Source of the DNA: Colwellia sp. 12G3
Lineage (GTDB): Bacteria; Pseudomonadota; Gammaproteobacteria; Enterobacterales; Alteromonadaceae
Assembly (NCBI RefSeq): GCF_002836775.1
Contig: NZ_PJAQ01000009.1
Location: 1-64,000 of the forward strand
Reading direction: 5' to 3'
Length of the DNA stretch: 64,000 bases
The notes beneath the pieces are model-generated. The model saw nothing but the letters and a program-made list of their open reading frames with translations. It was not told where the DNA came from and made no database searches. A program made the position numbers and the translations under genes. This document shows, piece after piece, positions 9,449-18,574 of this stretch (position 1 is its first letter; every line of letters begins with the position of its first letter).

Positions 9449-10219
9449 ATGAGTAGTAAAGAAACAACAATAATCACCCCTATTTATAACGCCGAAGATT
9501 TTTTAGCCGACAGTTTAGATTCAATCCTTAACCAATCCTATCAAAATTGGGAGGCTATATTAATAAACGACAATTCGACAGATGGTTCTCTTGATATTGC
9601 TAAACGCTATGAACGCTTAGACTCTCGGTTTAAAGTAATCAATAAAAATGAAAGTGGTGGCGCAGCGAAGGCCAGAAACTTAGGCATTGAATTAGCGCAA
9701 GGGCGGTTTATTGCTTTTTTAGACAGCGATGATATATGGCATCCTAATAAGTTAGAAAAACAAATTTCATTTATGAAAAATAATAATGTCGATTTTAGCT
9801 TTACTGCATACAATTTTATCAGTGAAAAAGGCGTTCTTGGTGATTTTGTTGCCGTACCCAATGAAGTATCATATAAAACTCTGCTCAGAGGAAACATTAT
9901 TGCTTGCTTGACCGCTGTTTATGATACAAAAAAACTTGGTAAAGTGTATATGCCGGATATTTTGAAAAGACAAGATTTTGCCCTTTGGTTAAAAATTACA
10001 AAGTCAGGTGTAAATGCTATTGGGATTAACGAGTCATTGGCTCACTATCGACTACGAACCGGTAGTTTATCTAGTACTAAGTTTAATACGATGATGCATA
10101 CTTGGGGGGTATATAGAAATGTTGAAAAATTAAGTGTTTTGTCATCATTGAAATATATTTCCAGTCATCTAGCTGGCGCAATAATAAAAAGGATTAAAAA
10201 TAAACTACGCAAAACGTAG
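9449..10219 (+). CDS. Glycosyltransferase family 2
   Basis: A 256-residue GT-A glycosyltransferase. It has TIITPIYNAEDFLADSLDSIL at the start, the nucleotide-binding ILINDNSTDGS near residue 37, KARNLGIELAQGRFIAFLDSDDIWHPNKLEKQ near 72-105 with the DSDD metal-binding motif, and MPDILKRQDFALWLKI near 175. This is the common WaaB/EpsE-like family 2 group. It ends in a short basic segment. It probably adds the last or side-branch sugar of the repeat unit; donor and acceptor are unknown. Nine bases separate it from the following SDR gene. Confidence 0.88.
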   Translation: MSSKETTIITPIYNAEDFLADSLDSILNQSYQNWEAILINDNSTDGSLDIAKRYERLDSRFKVINKNESGGAAKARNLGIELAQGRFIAFLDSDDIWHPNKLEKQISFMKNNNVDFSFTAYNFISEKGVLGDFVAVPNEVSYKTLLRGNIIACLTAVYDTKKLGKVYMPDILKRQDFALWLKITKSGVNAIGINESLAHYRLRTGSLSSTKFNTMMHTWGVYRNVEKLSVLSSLKYISSHLAGAIIKRIKNKLRKT

Positions 10220-10228
10220 GTATTTAAT

Positions 10229-11143
10229 ATGAATATTTTAATTACAGGAGCATCAGGCTTCGTTGGTAGTTCACTGTTAAAGCATATAAAGTTTGCAAAT
10301 ATAACCGCTATTTCTCGAACTAAACAGGTAAATAGTGAAAATGTACACTGGGAACAGTTGTCATTAAAGGGTTTAATAAAATCTGAATTATTGCTCACTA
10401 ATAAATATGATACTGTTATTCACTTGGCGGCTAAAGCACATGCACTTAAAGAACATGTATCACTAGCCGAGTATCGAGAAGTAAACCGTGATCAAACTAT
10501 TACCCTGGCGGAAAGGTTAGCTATTAATGGTATGAAAAGGTTCGTTTTTATTAGCTCTATAGGTGTTAATGGGTCGCATACTCCAATAGGCAGTCCATTT
10601 ACAGAACATACGAAAGAACATCCGCATTCCGATTATGCTATATCAAAATTTGAAACTGAAGAAGAATTAAAAAAACTTGCTGAAAATATGAATTTTGAAC
10701 TGGTTATAATTAGACCTCCTTTAGTTTATGGTGAAAACGCACCTGGCAATTTTAAAAACCTGCTTAACCTAATATTAAAAGGTTTACCTTTACCATTTGG
10801 GCTGGTAAGTAACTCACGCAGTTTTGTTTCAGTAAATAATTTATGTGATTTTATTGCCTTAGTGACTATTCATTCTAAAGCTGCAAATGAATTGTTTTTA
10901 ATTTCTGATGATGAAAATATCTCTACCAAAAAACTAATTAAGACTATTTGGCAAGCAAGAAATATTAAATCATTTTTAATTCCTATCCCAATTTTTATTT
11001 TTAGACTTATATTCAAAGCCATTAGCCGTGAGTCAATGTCAATTCAGTTATTTGATAACTTAGAAGTTGATAATTCTAAAGCTAAAATTTTATTGGGCTG
11101 GGTTCCTAAAGAAACAATGTTTGATGTTTTTAAACAATCTTAA
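10229..11143 (+). CDS. WbpV-like NAD(P)-dependent sugar-nucleotide reductase/epimerase
   Basis: A 304-residue extended SDR with GASGFVG (residues 7-13), VIHLAAKAHALKE near 64, FISSIGVNG near 107, and a YAISK motif near 133 completing the S/Y/K triad. The HLAAKAHA and RPPLVYGENAPGNF blocks resemble WbpV/WbfT proteins, which reduce the 4-keto group of UDP-2-acetamido-2,6-dideoxy-hexos-4-ulose to give UDP-QuiNAc or a related sugar. The required 4,6-dehydratase is encoded at 18575, and the next gene is an initiating phosphoglycosyltransferase, which supports this role. The exact stereochemistry cannot be read from sequence. Confidence 0.78.
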   Translation: MNILITGASGFVGSSLLKHIKFANITAISRTKQVNSENVHWEQLSLKGLIKSELLLTNKYDTVIHLAAKAHALKEHVSLAEYREVNRDQTITLAERLAINGMKRFVFISSIGVNGSHTPIGSPFTEHTKEHPHSDYAISKFETEEELKKLAENMNFELVIIRPPLVYGENAPGNFKNLLNLILKGLPLPFGLVSNSRSFVSVNNLCDFIALVTIHSKAANELFLISDDENISTKKLIKTIWQARNIKSFLIPIPIFIFRLIFKAISRESMSIQLFDNLEVDNSKAKILLGWVPKETMFDVFKQS

Positions 11144-11176
11144 CGTTACATTATATTAAATAACTAAGAAATAAAT

Positions 11177-11743
11177 ATGACCCTTTTACTAATTCGACTA
11201 TTAGATTTCCTTTTTGCCTTCTTTGGACTTTTATTTGGTTTTCCTGTTTTAATTATATTAACCATTATTGGTTACTTTGATACCGGCTCTCCTATATTTA
11301 TACAAGAGAGAGTAGGGCGTAATAAGAAGCCTTTTAATTTGATAAAGTTTAGAACCATGTCTGTTGGTACTGCTTCTGTTGCAAGTCACTTAGCATCAAG
11401 TGCATCAATAACCAAGTTTGGTAACTTTCTACGTAAAACCAAACTTGATGAATTACCACAGCTTTGGAATGTAGTTAAAGGCGAAATGAGTTTAGTTGGC
11501 CCTCGCCCTAACTTGTTTAACCAAGAAGAGTTAATTAAGGAACGTGCCTCTCGTGGTGTATATAATGTTCGCCCAGGTGTTACTGGTCTTGCTCAAGTAA
11601 ATGAAATTGACATGTCTACCCCAGAGTTACTTGCTAAAACTGATGAAAAAATGATCTCAACATTATCGTTGCTGGGCTACTTTAAATATATTTTACAAAC
11701 TGTCACTGGAAAAGGAAGTGGCGATAGGGTTATAAAGGATTAA
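11177..11743 (+). CDS. Initiating phosphoglycosyltransferase (PglC/WcaJ C-domain type)
   Basis: A 188-residue small monotopic phosphoglycosyltransferase. It has a single N-terminal re-entrant membrane helix (about residues 5-30), the KFRTM block near 57, the catalytic Asp-Glu pair in [12 protein letters not shown] near 92-96, and [10 protein letters not shown] near 106. These enzymes transfer sugar-1-phosphate from UDP-sugar to undecaprenyl phosphate and so start repeat-unit assembly. The length matches PglC-size members rather than the long WcaJ form with four extra helices. It lies directly after the WbpV-like reductase, the usual order in QuiNAc/FucNAc-initiated O-antigen loci, and two bases before ugd. 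Confidence 0.88.
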   Translation: MTLLLIRLLDFLFAFFGLLFGFPVLIILTIIGYFDTGSPIFIQERVGRNKKPFNLIKFRTMSVGTASVASHLASSASITKFGNFLRKTKLDELPQLWNVVKGEMSLVGPRPNLFNQEELIKERASRGVYNVRPGVTGLAQVNEIDMSTPELLAKTDEKMISTLSLLGYFKYILQTVTGKGSGDRVIKD

Positions 11744-11745
11744 TT

Positions 11746-12912
11746 ATGAAAATAGCAATAGCAGGAACAGGATACGTCGGCTTATCAAATGCCATGTTAT
11801 TAGCGCAACACAATGAAGTTGTTGCTGTTGATATTATCCCTGAAAAGATCGATTTACTAAATACGGGTCAATCACCAATTGAAGATACAGAAATATCTGA
11901 TTTTTTAACTAATCGTGACTTGAATTTTAAAGCAACGTTAGATAAAGAAGCTGCTTATGCGGGTGCTGATTATGTAATTATTGCAACACCAACAGACTAC
12001 GACCCTGAAACTAATTACTTTAATACCTCTTCAGTCGAGTCGGTAATTAAAGATGTGATGGCTATTAACCCCTCGGCATGTATGGTGATTAAATCAACGG
12101 TGCCTGTTGGGTATACTGCACGTATTAGAGAAGAGTTAGGCTGTGAAGGGTTAATTTTTTCCCCTGAATTTTTGCGTGAAGGCAAAGCACTTCACGATAA
12201 CCTTTATCCGTCACGTATTATAGTGGGTGAAGATTCAGATCGAGCACGTAAATTCGCAGAGCTTTTGGTTGAAGGTGCTTGGAAGAGCGATATCGATGTT
12301 TTGTTTATCCGCTCTACGGAAGCTGAAGCGGTTAAGTTATTTTCGAATACCTACTTAGCGATGCGAGTATCCTACTTTAATGAACTTGATACTTATGCTG
12401 AAGTCCATGATTTAGATTCTCGTCATATTATTGATGGCGTGAGTTTAGATCCCCGTATAGGGAATCATTACAACAACCCTTCATTTGGCTATGGCGGTTA
12501 TTGCTTGCCAAAAGATACTAAGCAGCTACGGGCAAACTATAAAGATGTGCCTAATAGTATTATTCGTGCCATTGTAGATGCTAATAGCACTCGAAAAGAT
12601 TTTGTTTCTGACTCAATTATTTCAAGAAACCCTAAAGTTGTTGGTATTTATCGTTTAATTATGAAAGCAGGCTCAGATAACTTTAGAGCATCATCCATTC
12701 AAGGCATTATGAAGCGTATTAAAGCTAAAGGTATTGAAGTGGTTATATATGAGCCAGTAATGGAAGAAGATGAATTCTATCATTCAAAAGTCATTAAAGA
12801 TTTATCTGAATTTAAAGCAATGTCAGACGTAATTGTTTCTAACCGTATGGTTGATGATTTAAATGATGTTGTAGATAAAGTTTATACCCGTGATTTATTC
12901 GGTAGCGATTAA
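11746..12912 (+). CDS. ugd: UDP-glucose 6-dehydrogenase
   Basis: A 388-residue enzyme that oxidises UDP-glucose twice with NAD to UDP-glucuronate. It has the N-terminal Rossmann motif [10 protein letters not shown] (residues 7-16), the substrate-loop segment [11 protein letters not shown] near 140, and the catalytic cysteine in [16 protein letters not shown] near 250. This is the short Ugd form of Enterobacteriaceae (about 388 residues). It begins two bases after the phosphoglycosyltransferase stop. A UDP-glucuronate 4-epimerase would be the natural next step, but the copy immediately downstream is broken. The product may therefore be used directly as GlcA or through other enzymes. Confidence 0.95.
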   Translation: MKIAIAGTGYVGLSNAMLLAQHNEVVAVDIIPEKIDLLNTGQSPIEDTEISDFLTNRDLNFKATLDKEAAYAGADYVIIATPTDYDPETNYFNTSSVESVIKDVMAINPSACMVIKSTVPVGYTARIREELGCEGLIFSPEFLREGKALHDNLYPSRIIVGEDSDRARKFAELLVEGAWKSDIDVLFIRSTEAEAVKLFSNTYLAMRVSYFNELDTYAEVHDLDSRHIIDGVSLDPRIGNHYNNPSFGYGGYCLPKDTKQLRANYKDVPNSIIRAIVDANSTRKDFVSDSIISRNPKVVGIYRLIMKAGSDNFRASSIQGIMKRIKAKGIEVVIYEPVMEEDEFYHSKVIKDLSEFKAMSDVIVSNRMVDDLNDVVDKVYTRDLFGSD

Positions 12913-12962
12913 CATATCAAAAGAAATTTCGAGTAAAATCCCGCTTACGATATGTGTCTTGA

Positions 12963-13780
<818 letters not shown>

Positions 13781-13808
13781 TGTAAGTATAAATAAACATA
13801 ACTCTAGG

Positions 13809-14714
13809 ATGAAAATGAATAAGAAAATAACCAAAGCAGTAATCCCTGTAGCAGGATTAGGTACTAGGATGTTACCCGCTACAAAAGCTATCCCAAAAGA
13901 AATGTTACCTATTGTTGATAAACCAATGATTCAATACATTGTTGATGAATGTGTTGCAGCAGGTATCAAAGAAATTGTATTGGTAACTCATTCTTCTAAA
14001 AATGCGATAGAAAATCATTTTGATAAATCTTTTGAACTTGAAACGACTTTAGAAAAACGGGTTAAACGACAACTGCTTGAAGAAATTCAAGCTATTTGTC
14101 CTAAAGGCGTAACTATTATACATGTACGCCAAGGTGAAGCTAAAGGCTTAGGTCATGCGGTTTTAAAAGCGCGTCCTATTATTGGAGAGTCTCCTTTTGT
14201 CGTAGTTTTACCTGATGTGATTTTAGATGATTCTTCAGCAGATTTAAAAACTGAAAATTTAGCGGCAATGTTAACGCGTTATAATGAAGTTGGTCATAGT
14301 CAAATCATGGTTGAGCCTGTGCCAATGGATATGGTCAGCAGTTATGGTGTTGCCGATTGTGAAGGTCATGAGTTAGCGGCTGGTGAGTCTAAGACGATGA
14401 CTGCTGTTGTTGAAAAACCACCTGTTGATGAAGCGCCTTCTAATTTAGCTGTTGTTGGTCGTTATGTATTGTCAGAGAAAATCTGGGATATGCTTGAGTT
14501 TACGCCGCCTGGTGCAGGTGATGAAATTCAGTTGACTGATGCGATTGCTACTTTAATGAAGATTGAAACCGTAGAGGCATTTCATATGACGGGTAAGTCA
14601 CATGATTGTGGTTCAAAGTTGGGTTATATGAAGGCTAATATTGAGTATGGTTTACGTCATGCTGATTTGGCTGATGATTTTAGGGCGTATTTGAATGAGA
14701 TAATTAAAGCTTAA
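13809..14714 (+). CDS. galU: UTP-glucose-1-phosphate uridylyltransferase (copy 1)
   Basis: A 301-residue enzyme making UDP-glucose from UTP and glucose-1-phosphate, the substrate for the Ugd encoded just upstream. It has the nucleotidyltransferase signature [19 protein letters not shown] (residues 17-35), [18 protein letters not shown] near 60, [18 protein letters not shown] near 105, LPDVILDD near 133 with the metal-binding Asp, and [15 protein letters not shown] near 265. The ATG at 13809 follows AGGATG; a second ATG two codons on is possible. It is about 90 per cent identical by eye to the second intact copy at 25240. One small difference is a missing Gly in the EVGHSQIM segment. Confidence 0.96.
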   Translation: MKMNKKITKAVIPVAGLGTRMLPATKAIPKEMLPIVDKPMIQYIVDECVAAGIKEIVLVTHSSKNAIENHFDKSFELETTLEKRVKRQLLEEIQAICPKGVTIIHVRQGEAKGLGHAVLKARPIIGESPFVVVLPDVILDDSSADLKTENLAAMLTRYNEVGHSQIMVEPVPMDMVSSYGVADCEGHELAAGESKTMTAVVEKPPVDEAPSNLAVVGRYVLSEKIWDMLEFTPPGAGDEIQLTDAIATLMKIETVEAFHMTGKSHDCGSKLGYMKANIEYGLRHADLADDFRAYLNEIIKA

Positions 14715-14742
14715 AGCTTAGGGGTTTGGTGTTAAGGGATAT

Positions 14743-14766
14743 TTTACCACCGAGGTCACTGAGGCT
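14743..14766 (+). repeat. CACCGAGG dispersed repeat, partial copy
   Basis: This holds ACCACCGAGGTCACTGAGGCT, the left tandem half of the repeat family described at 26203-26740, without the right-hand CACCGAGAAGA unit. It lies 29 bases after galU copy 1. It is the left-most member seen in the window. Confidence 0.6.
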
Positions 14767-15270
14767 GACAGATCTCCACGAATAATAATAACAGGACTTG
14801 GGCTCTAGAATCAGTTGTCTCAATGCTTCTATAACGTTAAGCCAGTGCTTTGTTAATAATTTATGGTATTTATCTTTATAGGCTCTTAACCCGATAAATT
14901 GATTTGATAGGACGTGGTTGGCTTAATTTTTCAAGGCAGGTGTTACCTCTTAAAGTCAATTTCCGCTTCTGTTTTGTTTTCATCGAATAGTTAAATTTTG
15001 ACTTCCTGTAAAAGATTTACAACTGTCGTCACTGTCCTGTTTGATTTGCGTGAAAATCCAGATGGAAAATGTGTCTCATTGGAGGGTATTTTGTGGGAAA
15101 ATTGTCTCATGGAAATAATGGTTGATTAAAGTCTTTTGTTATCAGTGGCTTACTGTGGTGTTAAAACAAGCCAATATGAGGGGCTATTGGCATATGAGTA
15201 AGCGCTTAATGACAATATACCTAAAAGTTGTTGAATTCGTTGACTGGTATGGAGCGTTTTACAAAAAGTA
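14767..15270. other. Gene-free spacer downstream of galU copy 1
   Basis: About 500 bases without a convincing coding frame on either strand. The octamer TGTCTCAT occurs twice about 33 bases apart (near 15071 and 15104), in contexts that look like eroded mobile-element DNA, but no transposase motif was recognised. The right end meets a galU relic abruptly at about 15271. Confidence 0.4.
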
Positions 15271-15592
15271 GATGGTAACTGCTGTGGTGGAGAAACCTCC
15301 CGTTGATGAAGCGCCTTCTAACTTAGCTGTGGTAGGTTGATATGTGTTATCAGAGAAAATTTGGGACATGTTAGAGTTTACCCCGCCTGGTGCTGGTGCT
15401 GAAATTCAATTGACTGATGCGATTGCGATGCTTAATGAAGATTGAAACGGTTAGGCGTTTCATATGACGGGTAAGTCACATGATTGTGGTTCTAAGTTGG
15501 TTTTCATGAAGGCTAATGTTACCTATGGTTTACGTCATCCTGAATTGGCTGATGACTTTAAAGTATCTTTATCAGAATTGATGGCTGCGTGA
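15271..15592 (+). pseudogene. galU: galU relic, 3' third only
   Basis: Reads [21 protein letters not shown], stop, [46 protein letters not shown] and [13 protein letters not shown], ending with a TGA at 15590-15592. This is the C-terminal third of GalU, homologous to 14398-14714 of copy 1. A TGA replaces the Arg codon after VVG, and there are further stops and frame changes around 15430-15450. The 5' two thirds are absent. It is a degenerate duplicate, not a functional gene. Confidence 0.9.
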
Positions 15593-15604
15593 TTTAATGT
15601 TTTT

Positions 15605-15638
15605 ATAACACTTTTATGCGCATAAAAGTGTTATTTTT
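15605..15638 (+). terminator. Palindromic hairpin with T-run after the galU relic
   Basis: A perfect 30-base palindrome, ATAACACTTTTATG followed by CGCATAAAAGTGTTAT, then TTTTAT. The stem is strong and followed by T residues, fitting a rho-independent terminator that once served galU. A third half-copy, GCGCATAAAAGTGT, lies at 15651-15664. Confidence 0.7.
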
Positions 15639-15687
15639 ATTCGCTTTGTTGCGCATAAAAGTGTGGATGGTGAGCTGTCATAATGGT

Positions 15688-15721
15688 AATAAAATAGTGT
15701 CGTTTAGACGCTATTTTTATT
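15688..15721 (+). terminator. Second hairpin terminator candidate upstream of hipB
   Basis: The arms AATAAAATAGTGTC and GACGCTATTTTTATT pair around a GTTTA loop and end in a T-rich stretch. It can act in either direction and would insulate the hipBA module from upstream transcription. Confidence 0.6.
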
Positions 15722-15760
15722 GATTCGGTTTATACTGATGTTTAATTGTCGCTAATCATG

Positions 15761-15895
15761 CCTTTAAGGAGTTTAAGTGGGTAATATTGACTTAAACATC
15801 CCTTAAAGGGTTTTAACGGGGTGTTTCTTGATGTTTTTCAAGTGATGTGTAATACTCCCTTAAAGGGTTACATGTATGACATATCCACTTTAAAG
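15761..15895 (+). promoter_or_regulatory. hipBA control region with repeated CCCTTAAAGGG palindromes
   Basis: Two perfect 11-base palindromes CCCTTAAAGGG lie at 15800-15810 and 15857-15867. Shorter relatives are CCTTTAAGG at 15761-15769 and CTTTAAAG at 15888-15895. The last lies just before the hipB ribosome binding site AGGAG (15904-15908). Repeated palindromes upstream of a HipB-like repressor are the expected layout of autoregulatory operators. They differ from the E. coli HipB operator core TATCC-N8-GGATA. Their role as operators is an inference. Confidence 0.6.
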
Positions 15896-15913
15896 CATTC
15901 TTTAGGAGTTCTT

Positions 15914-16249
15914 ATGGTATTTGATGCCGTCACACCTCATGCCATTGCAACTGAATTAGGCGATAGAATTAAAGTTGCTCGACTTAATGCTGACTTAACA
16001 CAAAAAGAGTTAGCTGAAAAAGCTGGACTATCACTTAAGGCAGTAACGAATAGCGAGAAAGGAACGTCAACACTTGAATCCTTCATTGCTATTTTGGTGG
16101 CGCTTGAACTGACGGAACAACTTAATTCGTTTATACCTAAGCAAGAGATATCACCTGTTCAACTTGCTAAGCTGCAAGGCAAAGAACGTAAACGAGCAAC
16201 AGGCACTAGTAAAGCACTCACTAAACCTAAGGATACGCCATCATGGTAA
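15914..16249 (+). CDS. hipB: HipB-like antitoxin, XRE-family helix-turn-helix regulator
   Basis: A 111-residue protein from the ATG at 15914, chosen because AGGAG lies 5 bases upstream; a longer in-frame reading from 15821 would run through the putative operators. The XRE helix-turn-helix is clear: IKVARLNADLTQKELAEKAGLSLKAVTNSEKGTST at about residues 20-54. The C-terminal tail is basic and flexible, as in HipB proteins. HipB binds and inhibits the HipA kinase and represses its own promoter. The stop overlaps the hipA start by 7 bases, the coupling typical of hipBA. Confidence 0.85.
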   Translation: MVFDAVTPHAIATELGDRIKVARLNADLTQKELAEKAGLSLKAVTNSEKGTSTLESFIAILVALELTEQLNSFIPKQEISPVQLAKLQGKERKRATGTSKALTKPKDTPSW

Positions 16250-17562
16250 AAGAAGTCATAACCGTAAAATATAAACATCATGATGTCGGCGCTGTAAGTT
16301 ATGACACAGAAAATCAAATTGGTTCGTTCGAATATTTTCCTAGTTTTATTATAACAGGTATTGAGCTTTCGCCAATAAAAATGCCTTTGAGTAAAAAAAT
16401 CTACTCCTTTCCAGAGTTAGATTATCCAACATTCAAAGGTCTTCCGGGACTAATTGCAGACTCATTGCCAGATGACTTTGGTAACGCTGTAATGAACGCG
16501 TGGATAGCAAGTAAAGGTAAATCGACAAACGATATTACTCCGCTACAGCGATTACAGTATACAGGCATGAGAGGTATGGGCGCATTAACCTACGCACCAG
16601 CCACTAGACGTAAAAACCTGAATGCCTCACAACCTATACATATAGAATCACTTGTTTCTATTGCTCAAGAAGTCTTAGATAAACGTGAGCAGTTTAGCGT
16701 CAACTTGAACAAGGGCGATCAAGAAAATGCTGAAGCCATGATGTCACTTATGTCTGTAGGAATGAGTGCTGGTGGTGCAAGGCCAAAAGCTGTACTGGCA
16801 TTTAACAAGGATTTTAACAAAGTTCGCTCCGGCCAAACTGACGCACCTGATGGGTTTACTCATTACCTAATGAAGTTTGATGGTGTAAGCGAACACAATA
16901 AAAACAAAGAAACATTTGGTGACCCATTAGGTTATGGCGCAATGGAGTATGTATATCATTTGATGGCAAAAGAATGTGGTATCGATATGATGCCATGTCG
17001 TTTGCTTAATGAAGGTGATCGCCGACACTTTATAACACAAAGGTTTGATCGAAACGGTAATGATAAAGTACATGTACAGACTCTCAACGGACTAGAGCAT
17101 GTCAGTTACAAAAAAGTAGGCTCGTATTCTTATGCCGAGTTACTTGGTACAGCGCGAAAGCTAAATTTGAGTCCTAAGGATGCTATTCAGCTATTTAAAC
17201 GAATGGTATTTAATGTTGTGTCTAGAAATCACGATGACCATGCTAAGAATTTTGGGTTTATTCTTGACCACGAAAATAATTGGCAATTGGCTCCTGCTTA
17301 CGATTTAGCCTATAGCTACAAACCTGATAGCCTTTGGGTCAGCAAACATTGGATGACACTCAGTGGCAAGCAAGACAACTTTACTAGAGCTGATTTTCAT
17401 AGCTTTGAAAAACTCAGTCCTGTTTTCAGTAAGCGAAAGATAGACGATATTTTAGATAATAATATTGAAGTAGTTTCAACGTGGAACAAGCTCGCCTTGG
17501 AACAAGACGTACCTCAAACCTTAATAAGAGAGATAAGCCAAAATTTAAGGCTTTTCATCTAA
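16243..17562 (+). CDS. hipA: HipA-family serine/threonine kinase toxin
   Basis: A 439-residue HipA-type kinase. The N-terminal HipA-N domain contains the conserved LPGLIADSLPDDFGN block (about residues 67-81). The kinase part has GGARPKAVLAF near 181 (P-loop-like Gly-rich segment and Lys), HYLMKFDG near 207, FITQRFDR near 263, and the catalytic HDDHAKNFGF near 331, followed by LAPAYDLAYS with the metal-binding Asp. E. coli HipA phosphorylates GltX and induces persistence; relatives act on other targets. All key motifs are present, so it appears active. It overlaps hipB. The ends of the module are marked by small hairpin elements at 17572 and 17712. Confidence 0.92.
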   Translation: MVKEVITVKYKHHDVGAVSYDTENQIGSFEYFPSFIITGIELSPIKMPLSKKIYSFPELDYPTFKGLPGLIADSLPDDFGNAVMNAWIASKGKSTNDITPLQRLQYTGMRGMGALTYAPATRRKNLNASQPIHIESLVSIAQEVLDKREQFSVNLNKGDQENAEAMMSLMSVGMSAGGARPKAVLAFNKDFNKVRSGQTDAPDGFTHYLMKFDGVSEHNKNKETFGDPLGYGAMEYVYHLMAKECGIDMMPCRLLNEGDRRHFITQRFDRNGNDKVHVQTLNGLEHVSYKKVGSYSYAELLGTARKLNLSPKDAIQLFKRMVFNVVSRNHDDHAKNFGFILDHENNWQLAPAYDLAYSYKPDSLWVSKHWMTLSGKQDNFTRADFHSFEKLSPVFSKRKIDDILDNNIEVVSTWNKLALEQDVPQTLIREISQNLRLFI

Positions 17563-17571
17563 ACGCGATTA

Positions 17572-17610
17572 GTGAACTACCCAGTGATCTTTAATCGATG
17601 GGGAGTTCAC
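17572..17610 (+). terminator. Hairpin directly after hipA (GTGAACT...AGTTCAC)
   Basis: The arms GTGAACT and AGTTCAC (7 bp), with inner CCCA/TGGG pairs, enclose GTGATCTTTAATCGA. It is followed immediately by a second small palindrome, CCAATCA-C-TGATTGG. It may end hipBA transcription. The left arm AGTGAACTACCC recurs at 17711, so this is also a small repeat. Confidence 0.5.
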
Positions 17611-17710
17611 CAATCACTGATTGGTTAAGCTCTAATATAGCTGGTTATATGGGAGACCTAAGACCTTTAATATATATTTTTTCAAATTCGACAACTAAAA
17701 TTGATTTATA

Positions 17711-17745
17711 AGTGAACTACCCCGCGACTAAAGATCACGGGGCTT
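17711..17745 (+). repeat. Hairpin element AGTGAACTACCCCG...CGGGGCTT
   Basis: AGTGAACTACCCCGCGACT is followed by a CGGGGCTT arm (CCCCG at 17720-17724 pairing with CGGGG at 17738-17742). The look is that of hairpins found at the ends of IS200/IS605-type elements, but there is no tnpA or tnpB nearby. It shares its first 12 bases with the element at 17572. Confidence 0.45.
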
Positions 17746-18574
17746 CTGCAAACCTAAAACTAGGCTGCTTCTTTTTTCTCAGATCCCACACCAAACTTTG
17801 ATTGCTCAAATACTTTCGTTTTATGAGGTGATTTCTGCTGAAATTTGGGCAGCGCCCTAGCTAATATCCCATTATCTTAATTAAAGCAATATTGTTGTAC
17901 ATAACCAATTCATTGCTATAATCACTTGCAATTAAAGTTATCTAAATTCATGGGATTACATTTTATTATATAAATTAAGTCATATGAGCTGTCGGATTTA
18001 CGTTCCAACCTTGGATTGTAGGTTGGCAACTAAAACTGAACCACTATTTGTGATGCGCTAATTAATAGTAGATATTCTGTGGACTTGATTAATATTGAGT
18101 TGTAGGGAAATATGTTGGGTCAATCTTACTTGCCAATATACGCTAAAGTGGCTCAGTTTAGCGTGCCAATGTAACTGGTCATGTTGCTTACTCTAGGTCT
18201 GCTGTATGACGGCAACACAACGTCAGTACCGTATAAACAGTGACATCAGCTAACGTTGCCAAGCAGTGCTTCATGTCCATTTTTTTAGTATTGGCCGTAA
18301 CAAGGGCTGTTATACAGTAAGGGTATAGCTAACAGCAGGTGCTGTTAGTATACCCTTACTATTGTTTTACCGTGTTCGGTTGTTTAACTAGTGATTTATA
18401 AATTTTTGGACTACATTTTAAAACGTATAAACCAAGTTAAAATACAGTAAAGATCGTAGATTCGTATATTTATATGTATAATGCATACTTTTGTTGCCTT
18501 TACTTGCCTTTACTATTAATCGGCAAGTGGGATGATATAACTTCACCATGATCATTTGGATTTAATAAAATAAT
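17746..18574. other. Gene-free spacer between hipBA and the WbpM-like gene
   Basis: About 830 bases with no supported coding frame. It contains inverted GGCAAC/GTTGCC segments (18211 and 18255), a long hairpin at 18316-18360, and a TATAAT box at 18477-18482 that could be a -10 element for the WbpM-like gene 92 bases downstream, although no good -35 was found. The direct repeat TTGCCTTTACT occurs twice near 18493-18513. Confidence 0.45.
18316..18360. repeat. Long near-perfect hairpin
   Basis: The arm AGTAAGGGTATAGCTAACAGCA pairs with TGCTGTTAGTATACCCTTACT across a GG loop, with a single bulged base in about 21 pairs. It has no T-run, so it does not look like an ordinary terminator. It may be a small mobile palindrome or a recombination or transposase end. 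Confidence 0.65.

Noticed and set aside
15064..15115. Insertion sequence ends (repeated TGTCTCAT)
   Set aside because: Two octamers in direct orientation with no transposase fragment or target duplication; chance or old debris cannot be separated.
15645..15670. dif-like XerCD site
   Set aside because: Only the half-site GCGCATAA matches; the second arm is not a XerD site and the sequence is explained as a half-copy of the neighbouring terminator palindrome.
18211..18260. Integron attC site
   Set aside because: The GGCAAC/GTTGCC arms recall attC, but the R'/R'' core spacing and cassette genes are missing and there is no integrase.
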